Below are positions 1-7,650 of a stretch of 61,350 nucleotides of DNA, in pieces. Made by a program: the position numbers and the translations under genes. Position 1 is the stretch's first letter. Each line of letters opens with the position of its first letter. The notes beneath the pieces were generated by a model. It ran no database searches and was not told the origin of the DNA. It saw only the letters and a list, made by a program, of their open reading frames with translations. The stretch comes from Alphaproteobacteria bacterium (lineage in GTDB: Bacteria; Pseudomonadota; Alphaproteobacteria; Acetobacterales; Acetobacteraceae), in NCBI GenBank assembly GCA_016869735.1, contig VGDL01000016.1, positions 1-61,350 of the forward strand. Direction: 5' to 3'.

Positions 1-179
1 CGAGCCGGCTTGAGGCTGCGGTGCGACGCGCTGTTGAGAACGCTGAAGTGAAGGAGCGGCTGGCCAGCGCCGGCATTACCAATTGGCCCGGTACTGCTGC
101 CGAATTGCGTGAGACGCTGGTGCGCGAAACCGAGACTTGGGGAAATATCATTCGCAAGCAGAACATAACGGTGGGTTAA
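1..179 (+). CDS. Bug/TctC-type solute receptor, C-terminal fragment
   Basis: Only the last 58 codons are inside the window; the reading frame is open from the first base and stops with TAA at 177-179. The translated tail ends in 'RKQNITVG' and has the amphipathic pattern seen at the C-terminus of Bug-family receptors ('W..I.R..NI...'), which matches the ends of the five complete Bug proteins further along this window. Such periplasmic proteins bind carboxylates for tripartite tricarboxylate transporters. Family assignment rests on a short fragment, so it is probable rather than certain. The gene marks the left limit of the accessory segment that follows. Confidence 0.6.
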   Translation, partial: SRLEAAVRRAVENAEVKERLASAGITNWPGTAAELRETLVRETETWGNIIRKQNITVG

Positions 180-268
180 CGCCAGATCGCCCTGACCCAA
201 ACGGGGCCGATTAATCGACGAAGGGCGCTGCTGCTTGGCAGTCTTGCACGGCATTGGCAGTTTTGGGG

Positions 269-485
269 TCGGGCCAGTCGGACCAGTCGGAACAACCGAG
301 GAGAACTGTGGGTTTGCGCCGGTCCGACAGCTTACATGCCACTCGGAACAGTCGGGCCAAGCCGGATGCCACCCGCAACTAGGGCGCAGGGTTGTTCCGA
401 CATGGCCCGACCTTGAAAGGGGTACTCGGGCCAGCAAAAACGGCTGAATTGCGCCATTATTCCGACTGGCCCGAGAGTTCCGACC
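269..485. repeat. Cluster of short TCGGGCCA / TCGGAACA repeats
   Basis: The 305-base gene-free stretch 180-484 contains repeated copies of two octamers, TCGGGCCA and TCGGAACA, in both orientations: 269-282, 282-297, 343-359, inverted 393-412, 424-434, inverted 460-474 and 478-485. Several copies are paired head to tail, for example TCGGAACAGTCGGGCCA at 343-359. The cluster lies immediately downstream of the DUF927 ATPase gene. It may be a set of binding sites or an iteron-like origin; that role is inference. A 70-codon plus-strand frame across it has no family signature. Confidence 0.55.
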
Positions 486-2419
486 TATTCCTCAAAGATA
501 CTGGGACGGATCGTGTAGAACCGCTGCTTGCTGCTGCTGCCAGGGATGCCGTGTTTGACAGCTAAGTTGTTGCCGTCGCCACGCACTAGGTGTCCCTTAT
601 CAGCAAGACTGCGTGCGACGCTCTTGGCATTCAGGCCAGCGCAGACTTCGGTTTTCCAGACCTCGGTCGAGATCAGGTAAAGCCAACTGCCGTTTTCCCA
701 ACGCCTATACCCTGCACGCTGAATAGGCATACGCTGCGAGATGTCAGGCTGCCCGATTGGCTTCTCAGCTTCTTCTGCAAGGCTGGGCAGAATGGGAGTA
801 AAGCGGCTTTCCCCGTACTCTTCGAGGAACTTCCGCACCTTTGATAAGCCCTGTGCTTCTTCGCTTGAGCCATCGCCGCCATCACGGTTAGCGCGCCAAT
901 CAGCGAAGCAGGTGGCTGCCGCACGAGTGGCCTCCCCTTCTGGCCAAGGCAGGATGCCGATGCGGGTGGCGATTTCGCCTGCCGCAGCCACCAAGCCGAA
1001 GCGACTGGCAACACGACCGACCTGACCATCGGCGCCCTTGGGCACATTGCTGGCGACGAATGCCTTCACCAGTTCCTTGGCAACGCGGACAACCGCATCA
1101 CGATTGGCGACCAAGTACCGCAGCCATGCCAGCCCAGCGGTCCCGTAGTAACGCTTGGAGGCGTCCGACAGGTGTTCGGCAAGCTGCTTTGGCGTTTCGA
1201 AATCATGGCATGTCTCGAACAAACCAAGCGACCCAACCCCGGCGGGGAAGTCAACGATACGAACCTGCTGGCCAGCCCGCGCAGTATTGTCACCAACACG
1301 CGCGCCAGACATCACCTCGTTGAGGCCAACCTCGCCAGAAGACAGGAAGGTAGCCCGCCATTCAGCCGAAGGTCTTCCGCTACCATCGACATTCGCGCGC
1401 CCCTTACCCTTGCCGTTGGCGAGCATGTAGGCGACCCGCCCAACTGAATTCGGATCGGCTTCCCCCATCTCGTCCAGCGTCATAGGCAGATCGCAATGGG
1501 CTGCGGCATTGGCTTCATGGCTGTTGTCAGTTGCCCGCCAAGTGCCAAGGGCGCCGCGCAATCCACCGCCATAAAAGACTGAGCCATTGGCATACAGGGC
1601 GGTACTTTTGCCGATACTGGACGCCCCCTGCAGATGAAAGCCGCCGCCTTCAGCACCAACCGGGGCTGCCAACGGGGCGCTGAATGCAACCGAAATACTG
1701 AGGGCAAGGCGGCTGTTGTTGATGGCGTAGATGGCGACATTCTCGCCCCAATCCTTCAGCGTGCCAGACTGACGTACTGAAGGATGCGTTGCGGCGCCCC
1801 TAGATTGCAGGAAGACTTCGGGCTTGTCGTCTGCTGTCAGGGTGCGGTCATGCAGTACAAAGCAGTGTTTGCCGCCCGCCTCATGCCAACCACCGCGTTC
1901 CACGGCCTGCAGGCGGCTTTTGGGTTTAGCGTTGGCGATGTACCTTAGAAGACTTCTCTCCGTTGAGCTTCCCATTGCCAGGTGAAGGCCGCCATCCAAC
2001 AAACGCCCACTTATTTCGGAAGGAGCGCCAGCAAGAAGGCTGCTGGGCATGTTCCACCGATGGGCCTTATTGTCGGGGTCCTGCCATTCCAAGCGGCGTC
2101 CCCAGCCTTCACTATCCGCATTGCGCGTCACTGCTGTTATTTTCAGCGGACCCGAGATGTATCGTGCATCCTGCTCGTCGTCTTTGTTAAGGGCGAACAG
2201 CCCTTTGGGTGTAAGGCAAAAGTCTTCGGGGACGGCGCTGGTGGCGCTTTCGATAGGGGTTACCGAGACAGGCGTTTCCTGCCCATCGGTAAGGTCCGCT
2301 TGCGGCAAAGTGGCGAGCATGTACGCCAATTGCGTTTCGCGGCTTTCCGGGGATGCCATTACAGAATCCTCCGGCGTTGCGGCGCCCATGGGGGCCGCTG
2401 AATTGTTGTCGATACTCAT
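485..2419 (-). CDS. DUF927-domain P-loop ATPase (primase/helicase-like, mobile element)
   Basis: The 644-residue protein has an N-terminal half typical of DUF927 proteins ('KGLFALN...', 'EGWGRRLEW'), a Walker A loop 'GASSIGKST' near residues 265-273 and a Walker B-like 'LDEMGEAD' near 315-322. The family is found in phages, plasmids and integrated satellites, where it is thought to act as a helicase or primase-helicase in replication. I chose the ATG at 2419 because GGAGAAG lies four bases upstream; an in-frame ATG at 2497 adds 26 residues but lacks this site. The gene is the second downstream of an AlpA-like gene on the same strand, a common satellite arrangement. Confidence 0.8.
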   Translation of the reverse strand: MSIDNNSAAPMGAATPEDSVMASPESRETQLAYMLATLPQADLTDGQETPVSVTPIESATSAVPEDFCLTPKGLFALNKDDEQDARYISGPLKITAVTRNADSEGWGRRLEWQDPDNKAHRWNMPSSLLAGAPSEISGRLLDGGLHLAMGSSTERSLLRYIANAKPKSRLQAVERGGWHEAGGKHCFVLHDRTLTADDKPEVFLQSRGAATHPSVRQSGTLKDWGENVAIYAINNSRLALSISVAFSAPLAAPVGAEGGGFHLQGASSIGKSTALYANGSVFYGGGLRGALGTWRATDNSHEANAAAHCDLPMTLDEMGEADPNSVGRVAYMLANGKGKGRANVDGSGRPSAEWRATFLSSGEVGLNEVMSGARVGDNTARAGQQVRIVDFPAGVGSLGLFETCHDFETPKQLAEHLSDASKRYYGTAGLAWLRYLVANRDAVVRVAKELVKAFVASNVPKGADGQVGRVASRFGLVAAAGEIATRIGILPWPEGEATRAAATCFADWRANRDGGDGSSEEAQGLSKVRKFLEEYGESRFTPILPSLAEEAEKPIGQPDISQRMPIQRAGYRRWENGSWLYLISTEVWKTEVCAGLNAKSVARSLADKGHLVRGDGNNLAVKHGIPGSSSKQRFYTIRPSIFEE

Positions 2420-2556
2420 GTAGCTTCTCCAGGTGATGCCGGAAGAATTTTCCGCTGGCGGCGACCCGAGAAGCTTGCTACCAAATCTCTTCCACAAGGC
2501 GTGGCAGCAATGCTTCGCGGGGACCCCGTCTGGCGGCTTAGGCTTCCGGCGGGGTT

Positions 2557-2838
2557 TCAGTTTCGAGGGTTGATGTTTGCGGGCTTCAAAGGCTGCTGCC
2601 GGATTTCAGCTTGAGGCAAGCTCGCCAGGTATTCTCGTACGCTGACCATGTCGACCAGTGATGAGCGCCCGTGCTTGAGGAGACGAATGCGCCCGGCAGC
2701 GGCAGCGCGGTACATGCCACTCCTGCTCAGCCCGCTGATTGCGCAAGCCTGCCGGATCGGCGCCGCCATAATCGACACAAGGTCAAGAGTCGGCTTCGTG
2801 CGCTCTGTCGAGTTTTCCGTCGTAGTTGAGATTTGCAT
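2557..2838 (-). CDS. AlpA/excisionase-like DNA-binding protein
   Basis: The 93-residue protein contains a winged helix-turn-helix pattern of the AlpA/MerR-excisionase kind: 'ISGLSRSGMYRAAAAGRI', followed by a wing 'LLKHGRSSLVD' and a recognition segment 'VREYLASLP'. Such proteins act as excision factors or activators in integrated elements. The start is the ATG at 2838, preceded by AAGGAGAAG six bases upstream; a TTG one codon further out is also possible. It lies upstream of the DUF927 gene with a gap of about 140 bases and could control it. Confidence 0.75.
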   Translation of the reverse strand: MQISTTTENSTERTKPTLDLVSIMAAPIRQACAISGLSRSGMYRAAAAGRIRLLKHGRSSLVDMVSVREYLASLPQAEIRQQPLKPANINPRN

Positions 2839-2938
2839 CAATCGCTTCTCCTTTCGTGGATTGATGCCCCCTCATTACGCGGGCACCCCACGAGGGCCGA
2901 AGACAAAATCGGACAAAACCGGACAAAACTACTGGCCG

Positions 2939-4144
2939 TCATTCCGCGTAGACGGCTTCGATAACTAGCTTATCTATCTCACGTTCGATTGATTTATCGC
3001 TGGGCGGCGTTTCTCCCATATTCGCATCAGCCCATTCCTTCATATATCTTCTTGTCTTTGTTCGACTCGGAGCGGCCTCCTCAACGACCAAGTACCGAAT
3101 TAACTCTTGATGAAACTGCTTCCAGTCTTCGCGAGGAGGGCGCCCGAGGCCATTTAGTGGCGGCTTTTGTTTCTCCTGTCTGGGCAGAGAATACTCTACC
3201 TTAACGGAATCGTCGTCCGGGATTGGTTTTATTTTCAATACATCAAATGAATCACAAAGAACGCCCGACCAAAGAACCTCAGGCGTACCAAAGCCTCCAT
3301 CCCCAAGTGCGAATGAAAGCAGTCCGCGCCCAGTTATGGTTATCGGGGCCGCAAATAGATCATCAGGGATGCGTTCGCGAAGGGGGAGCGGCTTGTGCTG
3401 ATCGCTGAAATCGGGGCCGTGTCCGCGCCAGCCAAACGCCTTGATGTCCCCTTTGGCGATGGCTCGTCGCAGCGTCTCAGAGGCGTTCCAAAGGGCGGAC
3501 TGCTTGGACGTGGCTTCGGGCAGGTCTGTTTCAAGCTCTTCTAACAGTTCAGAGGCGGCTTCCCTCACATACACTGTCTTGACCCCAGGCAGGGATATTC
3601 TGGCGGCTATCTTCGGATCTCCAGCAGCTTCCGCCTTAGCCTTCTCTTCAGCGTTCTTCTTTTTAGCCTCAGCTAACGCGGTCTGGTAACTCGCTGTTCG
3701 CGCTGCCCTACTCATCACCCCACCTTCAAGTTCCAGCAACTCTGGATAGGCAGGATCGTAAGCGAACTCTCCAGTTTCTTTGATTTCGGCGAGCCATTCC
3801 ACGATGTGGTCTGGATTAGCGGCATGCCAAATCGATGCGCCGAAATAGTACGCTGTATCCAAGTCGGTTTCAGCAGAACCGAAAGCCAGCCACGCAAGGA
3901 TTGGATCGACCGGCATCCAAAAGGCTGGAATGATACGAGTCTGGCCTACCCTGGCGGCACTTTCAGGCACCCCGGCTGTCTCTGACGCTGGCGAGCTTTT
4001 TGCGCTCAAGGGATCGGTTCCTTTACGTATTGGCCTCCTCTCGCTGAAGTATCGAAAGCATCGGGACAGCCGACCAACAGAAGCACCACTTTGAAAAATC
4101 CTGGGCCGTGATGCTTGCCTTAGGCTTCCATAAGGGAGCGGCAC
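2939..4144 (-). CDS. Hypothetical protein of the island
   Basis: I do not recognise this 401-residue protein. The middle (about residues 145-175) is rich in Ala, Lys and Glu and is likely helical or coiled coil. The C-terminal part has 'GLGRPPREDWKQFHQELIRYL' followed by 'SDKSIEREIDKLV', which resembles the helical DNA-binding tails of phage or plasmid proteins, but this is weak. The start is uncertain: the GTG at 4144 has no ribosome site and the first 45 residues are arginine-rich and unlike a real N-terminus. A TTG at 4009 with AAAGGA nine bases upstream is an alternative that gives 356 residues. Base composition is AT-richer than the core genes. Confidence 0.5.
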   Translation of the reverse strand: MPLPYGSLRQASRPRIFQSGASVGRLSRCFRYFSERRPIRKGTDPLSAKSSPASETAGVPESAARVGQTRIIPAFWMPVDPILAWLAFGSAETDLDTAYYFGASIWHAANPDHIVEWLAEIKETGEFAYDPAYPELLELEGGVMSRAARTASYQTALAEAKKKNAEEKAKAEAAGDPKIAARISLPGVKTVYVREAASELLEELETDLPEATSKQSALWNASETLRRAIAKGDIKAFGWRGHGPDFSDQHKPLPLRERIPDDLFAAPITITGRGLLSFALGDGGFGTPEVLWSGVLCDSFDVLKIKPIPDDDSVKVEYSLPRQEKQKPPLNGLGRPPREDWKQFHQELIRYLVVEEAAPSRTKTRRYMKEWADANMGETPPSDKSIEREIDKLVIEAVYAE

Positions 4145-4352
4145 TGATCAAGAACGATATTAGGCGCACAGGCCCAGCCGACAGCCGTTCACCATCTATC
4201 CAATGATGGATAGCTCGCCATCACAGTCGTGCTTGGGGGGGGGTGGACGATTGTCCCAGGGAAGCGCAGCCAACTTGGCACCATAGTGGCACCACAGAGT
4301 GAAAAGACGTGTTTTGTAGGGGGCTCGGCAACCGCCAAATCTTTGATTTCAT

Positions 4353-4428
<76 letters not shown>

Positions 4429-4498
4429 GGTGGCGGAGGCAAGCCCCCGCAACACCAAGGCGCGCTTCATAGCGCCCGTGGCGGTTTTGTCCAGCCCC

Positions 4499-4999
4499 TC
4501 AACCGGCTGAGGCCATCAGGCGCCGGCCGTGAATAAACCCGTAGGTTGGGAAATATGTGCCCCCGAAATCATCCGATGGCGGATACCAAACCCGAACCAG
4601 GGACCAATCCCCGCGCGGGGAGACATCCATCACCGGCTGATCGCGCGCGATCTGCCCCCGCGCCCGCCCGCTTGACCAATTGGCGTGATCCACCCTGATT
4701 TCGCGCGCGGAAACCACGCGGGAAACCACGGCCACATGGCCCTGGGGATTGCGACTGGTGCGTTGAAAAACCAGCACGCTGCCGGGCTGTGGCCTTCTGG
4801 ATCTTTCATATTGCCCAGCCGCCGCCTGCCACCATTGCCAGGCATCGCCACTGATAGGCAGCCCCGAACGTTCCCGCGCATAAGGCACGCAGGATAAATC
4901 CCCGCCCGAATAGCCCGGCACACCAGAACGCGCGCCCATGCGCCCGGAAGCGCAGCCGGCGAGTGCGAATAACAGCCCCATCGTGACCATGCGCCGCAT
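4499..4999 (-). CDS. CHAP-domain lipoprotein (cell-wall amidase/peptidase-like)
   Basis: The 166-residue product begins with a lipoprotein signal, 'MRRMVTMGLLFALAGCASG', with a lipobox at LAGC. The rest matches a CHAP domain: the catalytic cysteine region 'LSCVPYAR', the histidine in 'GHVAVV' and the downstream 'VDHANW'. CHAP proteins cleave peptidoglycan peptides, and this one would sit on the periplasmic face of a membrane. The ATG at 4999 is chosen because it leaves a proper signal peptide; the same frame extends to 5077 without a better start. It stands alone between the tRNA gene and the terminator of the neighbouring operon. Confidence 0.8.
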   Translation of the reverse strand: MRRMVTMGLLFALAGCASGRMGARSGVPGYSGGDLSCVPYARERSGLPISGDAWQWWQAAAGQYERSRRPQPGSVLVFQRTSRNPQGHVAVVSRVVSAREIRVDHANWSSGRARGQIARDQPVMDVSPRGDWSLVRVWYPPSDDFGGTYFPTYGFIHGRRLMASAG

Positions 5000-5075
5000 G
5001 ATCGCGAACCCCCTTAATTCCCCTGAGGGTAATGTTAGCAAAAAGGCTCCCGCTTTGCATCGGGAAAACCGCAAC

Positions 5076-5109
5076 AAAAAAGGGCGCCCCGCGAAACGGG
5101 ACGCCCTTT
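5076..5109 (-). terminator. Rho-independent terminator of the bad/ali operon
   Basis: On the minus strand a GC-rich stem (AGGGCGTCCCG and CGGGGCGCCCT, loop TTTCG) is followed by six T residues. It lies about 80 bases past the last gene of the operon that ends at 5191. Confidence 0.85.
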
Positions 5110-5128
5110 CGTCAAATCCTGGCGCAGG

Positions 5129-5187
5129 TCACGTTCAGATCGAATCATCTGAACGTGAGAAGATGATCGAAAAACAACACGCTCTAG
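5129..5187. repeat. Palindromic intergenic repeat, copy 1
   Basis: A perfect inverted repeat with 12-base arms (TCACGTTCAGAT at 5129-5140, ATCTGAACGTGA at 5147-5158) surrounds a GAATC-containing loop and is followed by AGATGATCGAAAAACA and CGCTCTAG. A related arrangement occurs on the other strand at 30373-30471. It looks like a dispersed REP-type element; it is not followed by a T-run, so it is not a classic terminator. Confidence 0.5.
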
Positions 5188-5190
5188 CCA

Positions 5191-5589
5191 TCAGGCCGGG
5201 GTGAACATGAAGGCCGGCGGTCCATCCCCCTGGGTCGGCTTGAAGACCAGCTTCACCTTCTGGCCGATCTTCAGACTGTCCAAATCGCAATCCACGATAT
5301 TGGTGAAAACCCGGATGCCTTCATCCAATTCCACGTAAGCGACGCAATAGGGTTCCTTGGTGCGCATCACCGTGAAGGTATAGATGCTGCCCGTGCCCTT
5401 GGCTTCCACCAATTCGATATTGTTTGAAAGCGTGAAGGGCGAACAGCCGCGCGGATACCAGAAGAACTTGCCGGTATCATTGCATTTGCCGATCAGCAGC
5501 TTGCCGGCGCGCGCACCATCAAAAAAGGGCTGATTGGTCGGGTCCGTCTTGATTTCCGGCAGGGCCCTGTTGAATGCCATGGTGGCCAT
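5191..5589 (-). CDS. DUF35 / OB-fold acyl-CoA-associated protein, thiolase partner
   Basis: The 132-residue protein has the DUF35 layout: a short N-terminal helix ('QPFFDGARAGKLLIGKC'), a rubredoxin-like knuckle and an OB-fold ('GTGSIYTFTVMR', 'YVELDEGIRVFTNI', 'IGQKVKLVF'). Such proteins form complexes with thiolases and feed or bind CoA substrates. The knuckle normally has two CxxC pairs; here only C in 'GKCNDT' and C in 'RGCSPF' remain, so zinc binding is probably lost. It is the last gene of the bad/ali operon, five bases after the thiolase gene. The start follows GGGAGT seven bases upstream. Confidence 0.85.
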   Translation of the reverse strand: MATMAFNRALPEIKTDPTNQPFFDGARAGKLLIGKCNDTGKFFWYPRGCSPFTLSNNIELVEAKGTGSIYTFTVMRTKEPYCVAYVELDEGIRVFTNIVDCDLDSLKIGQKVKLVFKPTQGDGPPAFMFTPA

Positions 5590-5594
5590 TGTGC

Positions 5595-6767
5595 TTACTC
5601 CCTTTCCAGAATGACGGTGGCACTGCCATGGCGCGTGCCAAGCAAGCCGCCCGTGCCATGTGCCAACGCCAATGTGCAGCCAGGCACCTGCACCTTGGGG
5701 TGCGCTTCATGGCGCAATTGCCGCACCGCTTCGATCACCTTGGTCATGCCGCCGCGATTGGCCGGGTGGTTGTTGCAAAGCCCGCCGCCATCGGTGTTGA
5801 AGGGCAGCTTGCCCACGCCGGAAATCAGATTGCCATCGGCGACAAACTTCCCGCCTTCGCCCTTTTTGCAGAAGCCAAGGTCTTCCAACTGAATCAGCAC
5901 CGTGATCGTGAAGCTGTCATAGATGGAAGCGTATTGAATATCCTTGGGCGTCACGCCGGCTTCTTCAAAAGCACGCGGGCCGGACCAGACGGCGCCGGAA
6001 TAGGTCAAATCCGTATAGCCGGCATTCTGGTTCTTGGTTGCCTCCCCATGGCCTTTCACCTTCACCAAAGGCCGCTTGAGGGATTTGGCGATTTCCGGGC
6101 TTGTGACAATCAAGGCGCCGCCGCCATCGGAAATGACGCAGCAATCCAGCCGGTGCAGCGGGTCTGACACCATGGGCGAATTCACCACATCTTCCACTGT
6201 CACCACCTTGGGCAACATGGCATGCGGGTTGTGCTGCGCATGATGCGAAGCCGCAACCTTGATCCAGGCGAGTTGTTCAGACGTGGTGCCGTATTCATGC
6301 ATGTGGCGCATGGCACACATGGCATAGGCATTGGCGACGGTGCGGCCATAGACAATTTCAAACGGATCATCCGGCACATTCACGCCCCAGGAACGCGGCG
6401 CGGTGCCGGTGGCCATGGCTTCAGCGCGCGGGCGGCCCGCCAGGGTGATCAGCGCGATATTGCACTTGCCAAGCGCAATCGCTTCCACCGCATGGCCGAC
6501 ATGCATCACATAAGAACAGCCGCCCATATCGGTGGAATCGAGGTGCTTGAGCTTCGTTAGCCCCAGATAATCCGCCATATTAAGCGGGCCGAGCCCCGGC
6601 GCGGCGCCGGTGCAGAAAAACCCGTCCACATCATCCTTGGAAAGCCCGGCATCCTGCAGCGCGCCATAGGCGACTTCGGCATGAAGTTGGGCGACGGATG
6701 TATTGTCGGCCTTGCGGGTCGGGTGCTCAAAGGCGCCCACGATATAGCCCTTGCCATTGGTACTCAT
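5595..6767 (-). CDS. Thiolase family protein (SCP2/acetyl-CoA acetyltransferase-like)
   Basis: The 390-residue protein matches the SCP2-type thiolase superfamily, with the substrate-binding glycine loops 'NTDGGGLCNNHPANRGG' and 'LALAHGTGGLLGTRHGSA' near the C-terminus. Cys84 in 'DMGGCSY' sits where the nucleophile is expected; related proteins often have Ser there. Paired with the adjacent DUF35 protein it resembles two-component thiolases such as BbsAB. In this operon it may act on CoA esters from ring cleavage, but the substrate is inferred. GAGGAGG lies twelve bases upstream of the start, a rather long spacing. Confidence 0.85.
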   Translation of the reverse strand: MSTNGKGYIVGAFEHPTRKADNTSVAQLHAEVAYGALQDAGLSKDDVDGFFCTGAAPGLGPLNMADYLGLTKLKHLDSTDMGGCSYVMHVGHAVEAIALGKCNIALITLAGRPRAEAMATGTAPRSWGVNVPDDPFEIVYGRTVANAYAMCAMRHMHEYGTTSEQLAWIKVAASHHAQHNPHAMLPKVVTVEDVVNSPMVSDPLHRLDCCVISDGGGALIVTSPEIAKSLKRPLVKVKGHGEATKNQNAGYTDLTYSGAVWSGPRAFEEAGVTPKDIQYASIYDSFTITVLIQLEDLGFCKKGEGGKFVADGNLISGVGKLPFNTDGGGLCNNHPANRGGMTKVIEAVRQLRHEAHPKVQVPGCTLALAHGTGGLLGTRHGSATVILERE

Positions 6768-6855
6768 GAGTGGCGTTTATCCTCCTCGATATTGGTAGCG
6801 GGATGGAAGCAGCGCCGGAGCGGTTTGTCACCCCCTGGCGCCCGGAAATTTTGGT

Positions 6856-7650
6856 TTAGCGCGGCGCGGCCATCACAGGCACGGCAATGCCAAGCCCATC
6901 ACGCGGTAGGCGCACGCTGGCGCGGCGGAGCTCGACCTCGGCAGCGCGGATCTGCCGCGCGGTTTCTTCCTGGGTCAGGTGTGAAACACGTTCCTTCAAC
7001 AGCGCATGACCGCGGGCGATATCGGCCAGCACCGTTTGGTAATTCCGTATCGCGGCAGCGCGATTGGCGGCAGCGGCTTCATGCAGCGCCGAAAGGTCGC
7101 GCAGGATTTGCCGGCTTGGCTCATCACGCGCTTCGCGCAGCAGGCGCTGATAGCGCGCGCGCGCCTGATCGGCGGCGGCTGCCTCATTCGGTGCAAGCGC
7201 CGCGATGGCTTCCTGCATGGCAGCAATCAGTGCTTGCAGCGGCGCATCTGCTTCGCGGATGGTGGCGCGTAGCTGCGGCGCGCGCGCCAAGGAACGCCCG
7301 CGGTCACGCAGCAATGCACCAAGCGCCTGGATTGCCTCAGCGCCTTTTGGGTTGCTGGGCGCAACGCGCGGCGCATAAGCGGCCAGCGAGTCCTCGCGGA
7401 TCATCAACAGCCCATCGGCGGCGAGTGTATCAAGCGCTTGCAGATAGGCGGCCAGTGCTTGCTGCATGGCGTTGATCGCGTCAGCGGCTGGTGAAACAGC
7501 AGGCGCCACGCCCGCGCGCGTCACCAGTTCGGGATAGATGGCCGCATTGCCCGCCACATTCGCCCAATCGCGCACCGGTGTGTAATCCGGCGGGCCGCAG
7601 CTGATCAGCGCGGCGAGTGGCAGCGCAAGAACGCCGTGCCGCAATTTCAT
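6856..7650 (-). CDS. Hypothetical lipoprotein, helical
   Basis: The 264-residue product begins 'MKLRHGVLALPLAALISCG', a lipoprotein signal with Cys in the lipobox. The mature part is Ala-, Arg- and Leu-rich and predicted to be almost entirely helical, with coiled-coil stretches in 'AADQARARYQRLLREARDE' and the C-terminal third. I do not recognise a named family. The ATG at 7650 overlaps the stop of the MBL hydrolase gene by four bases (ATGA), so the two are translationally coupled; a second ATG lies at 7662. Its place within a catabolic operon suggests an envelope role linked to substrate handling, which is only inference. Confidence 0.65.
   Translation of the reverse strand: MKLRHGVLALPLAALISCGPPDYTPVRDWANVAGNAAIYPELVTRAGVAPAVSPAADAINAMQQALAAYLQALDTLAADGLLMIREDSLAAYAPRVAPSNPKGAEAIQALGALLRDRGRSLARAPQLRATIREADAPLQALIAAMQEAIAALAPNEAAAADQARARYQRLLREARDEPSRQILRDLSALHEAAAANRAAAIRNYQTVLADIARGHALLKERVSHLTQEETARQIRAAEVELRRASVRLPRDGLGIAVPVMAAPR

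Larger units (their letters stand above)
180..4352. mobile_element. Probable genomic island or satellite remnant next to tRNA-Lys
   Basis: The segment lies against the 3' end of a tRNA-Lys gene, the usual attachment point for tyrosine-recombinase islands. It contains only accessory-type genes (DUF927 ATPase, AlpA-like protein, unrecognised protein), is visibly richer in A+T than its neighbours, and carries a short-repeat cluster at its left end. No integrase is present and I could not find a clear direct repeat of the tRNA 3' end near the left boundary, so it is either a decayed element or extends beyond the window to the left. The stretch 4145-4352, between the last gene and the tRNA, shows no convincing gene. 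Confidence 0.5.

Noticed and set aside
235-447. A 70-codon plus-strand open frame left of the DUF927 gene.
   Set aside because: It runs through the short-repeat cluster, its Gly/Val/Pro and Gln/Ser repeats simply reflect those repeats, and there is no ribosome site or family signature.
4163-4173. GGCGCACAGG as a possible repeat of the tRNA-Lys 3' end (attachment site).
   Set aside because: Only about eight bases match, and it lies on the tRNA side of the island instead of the far end.
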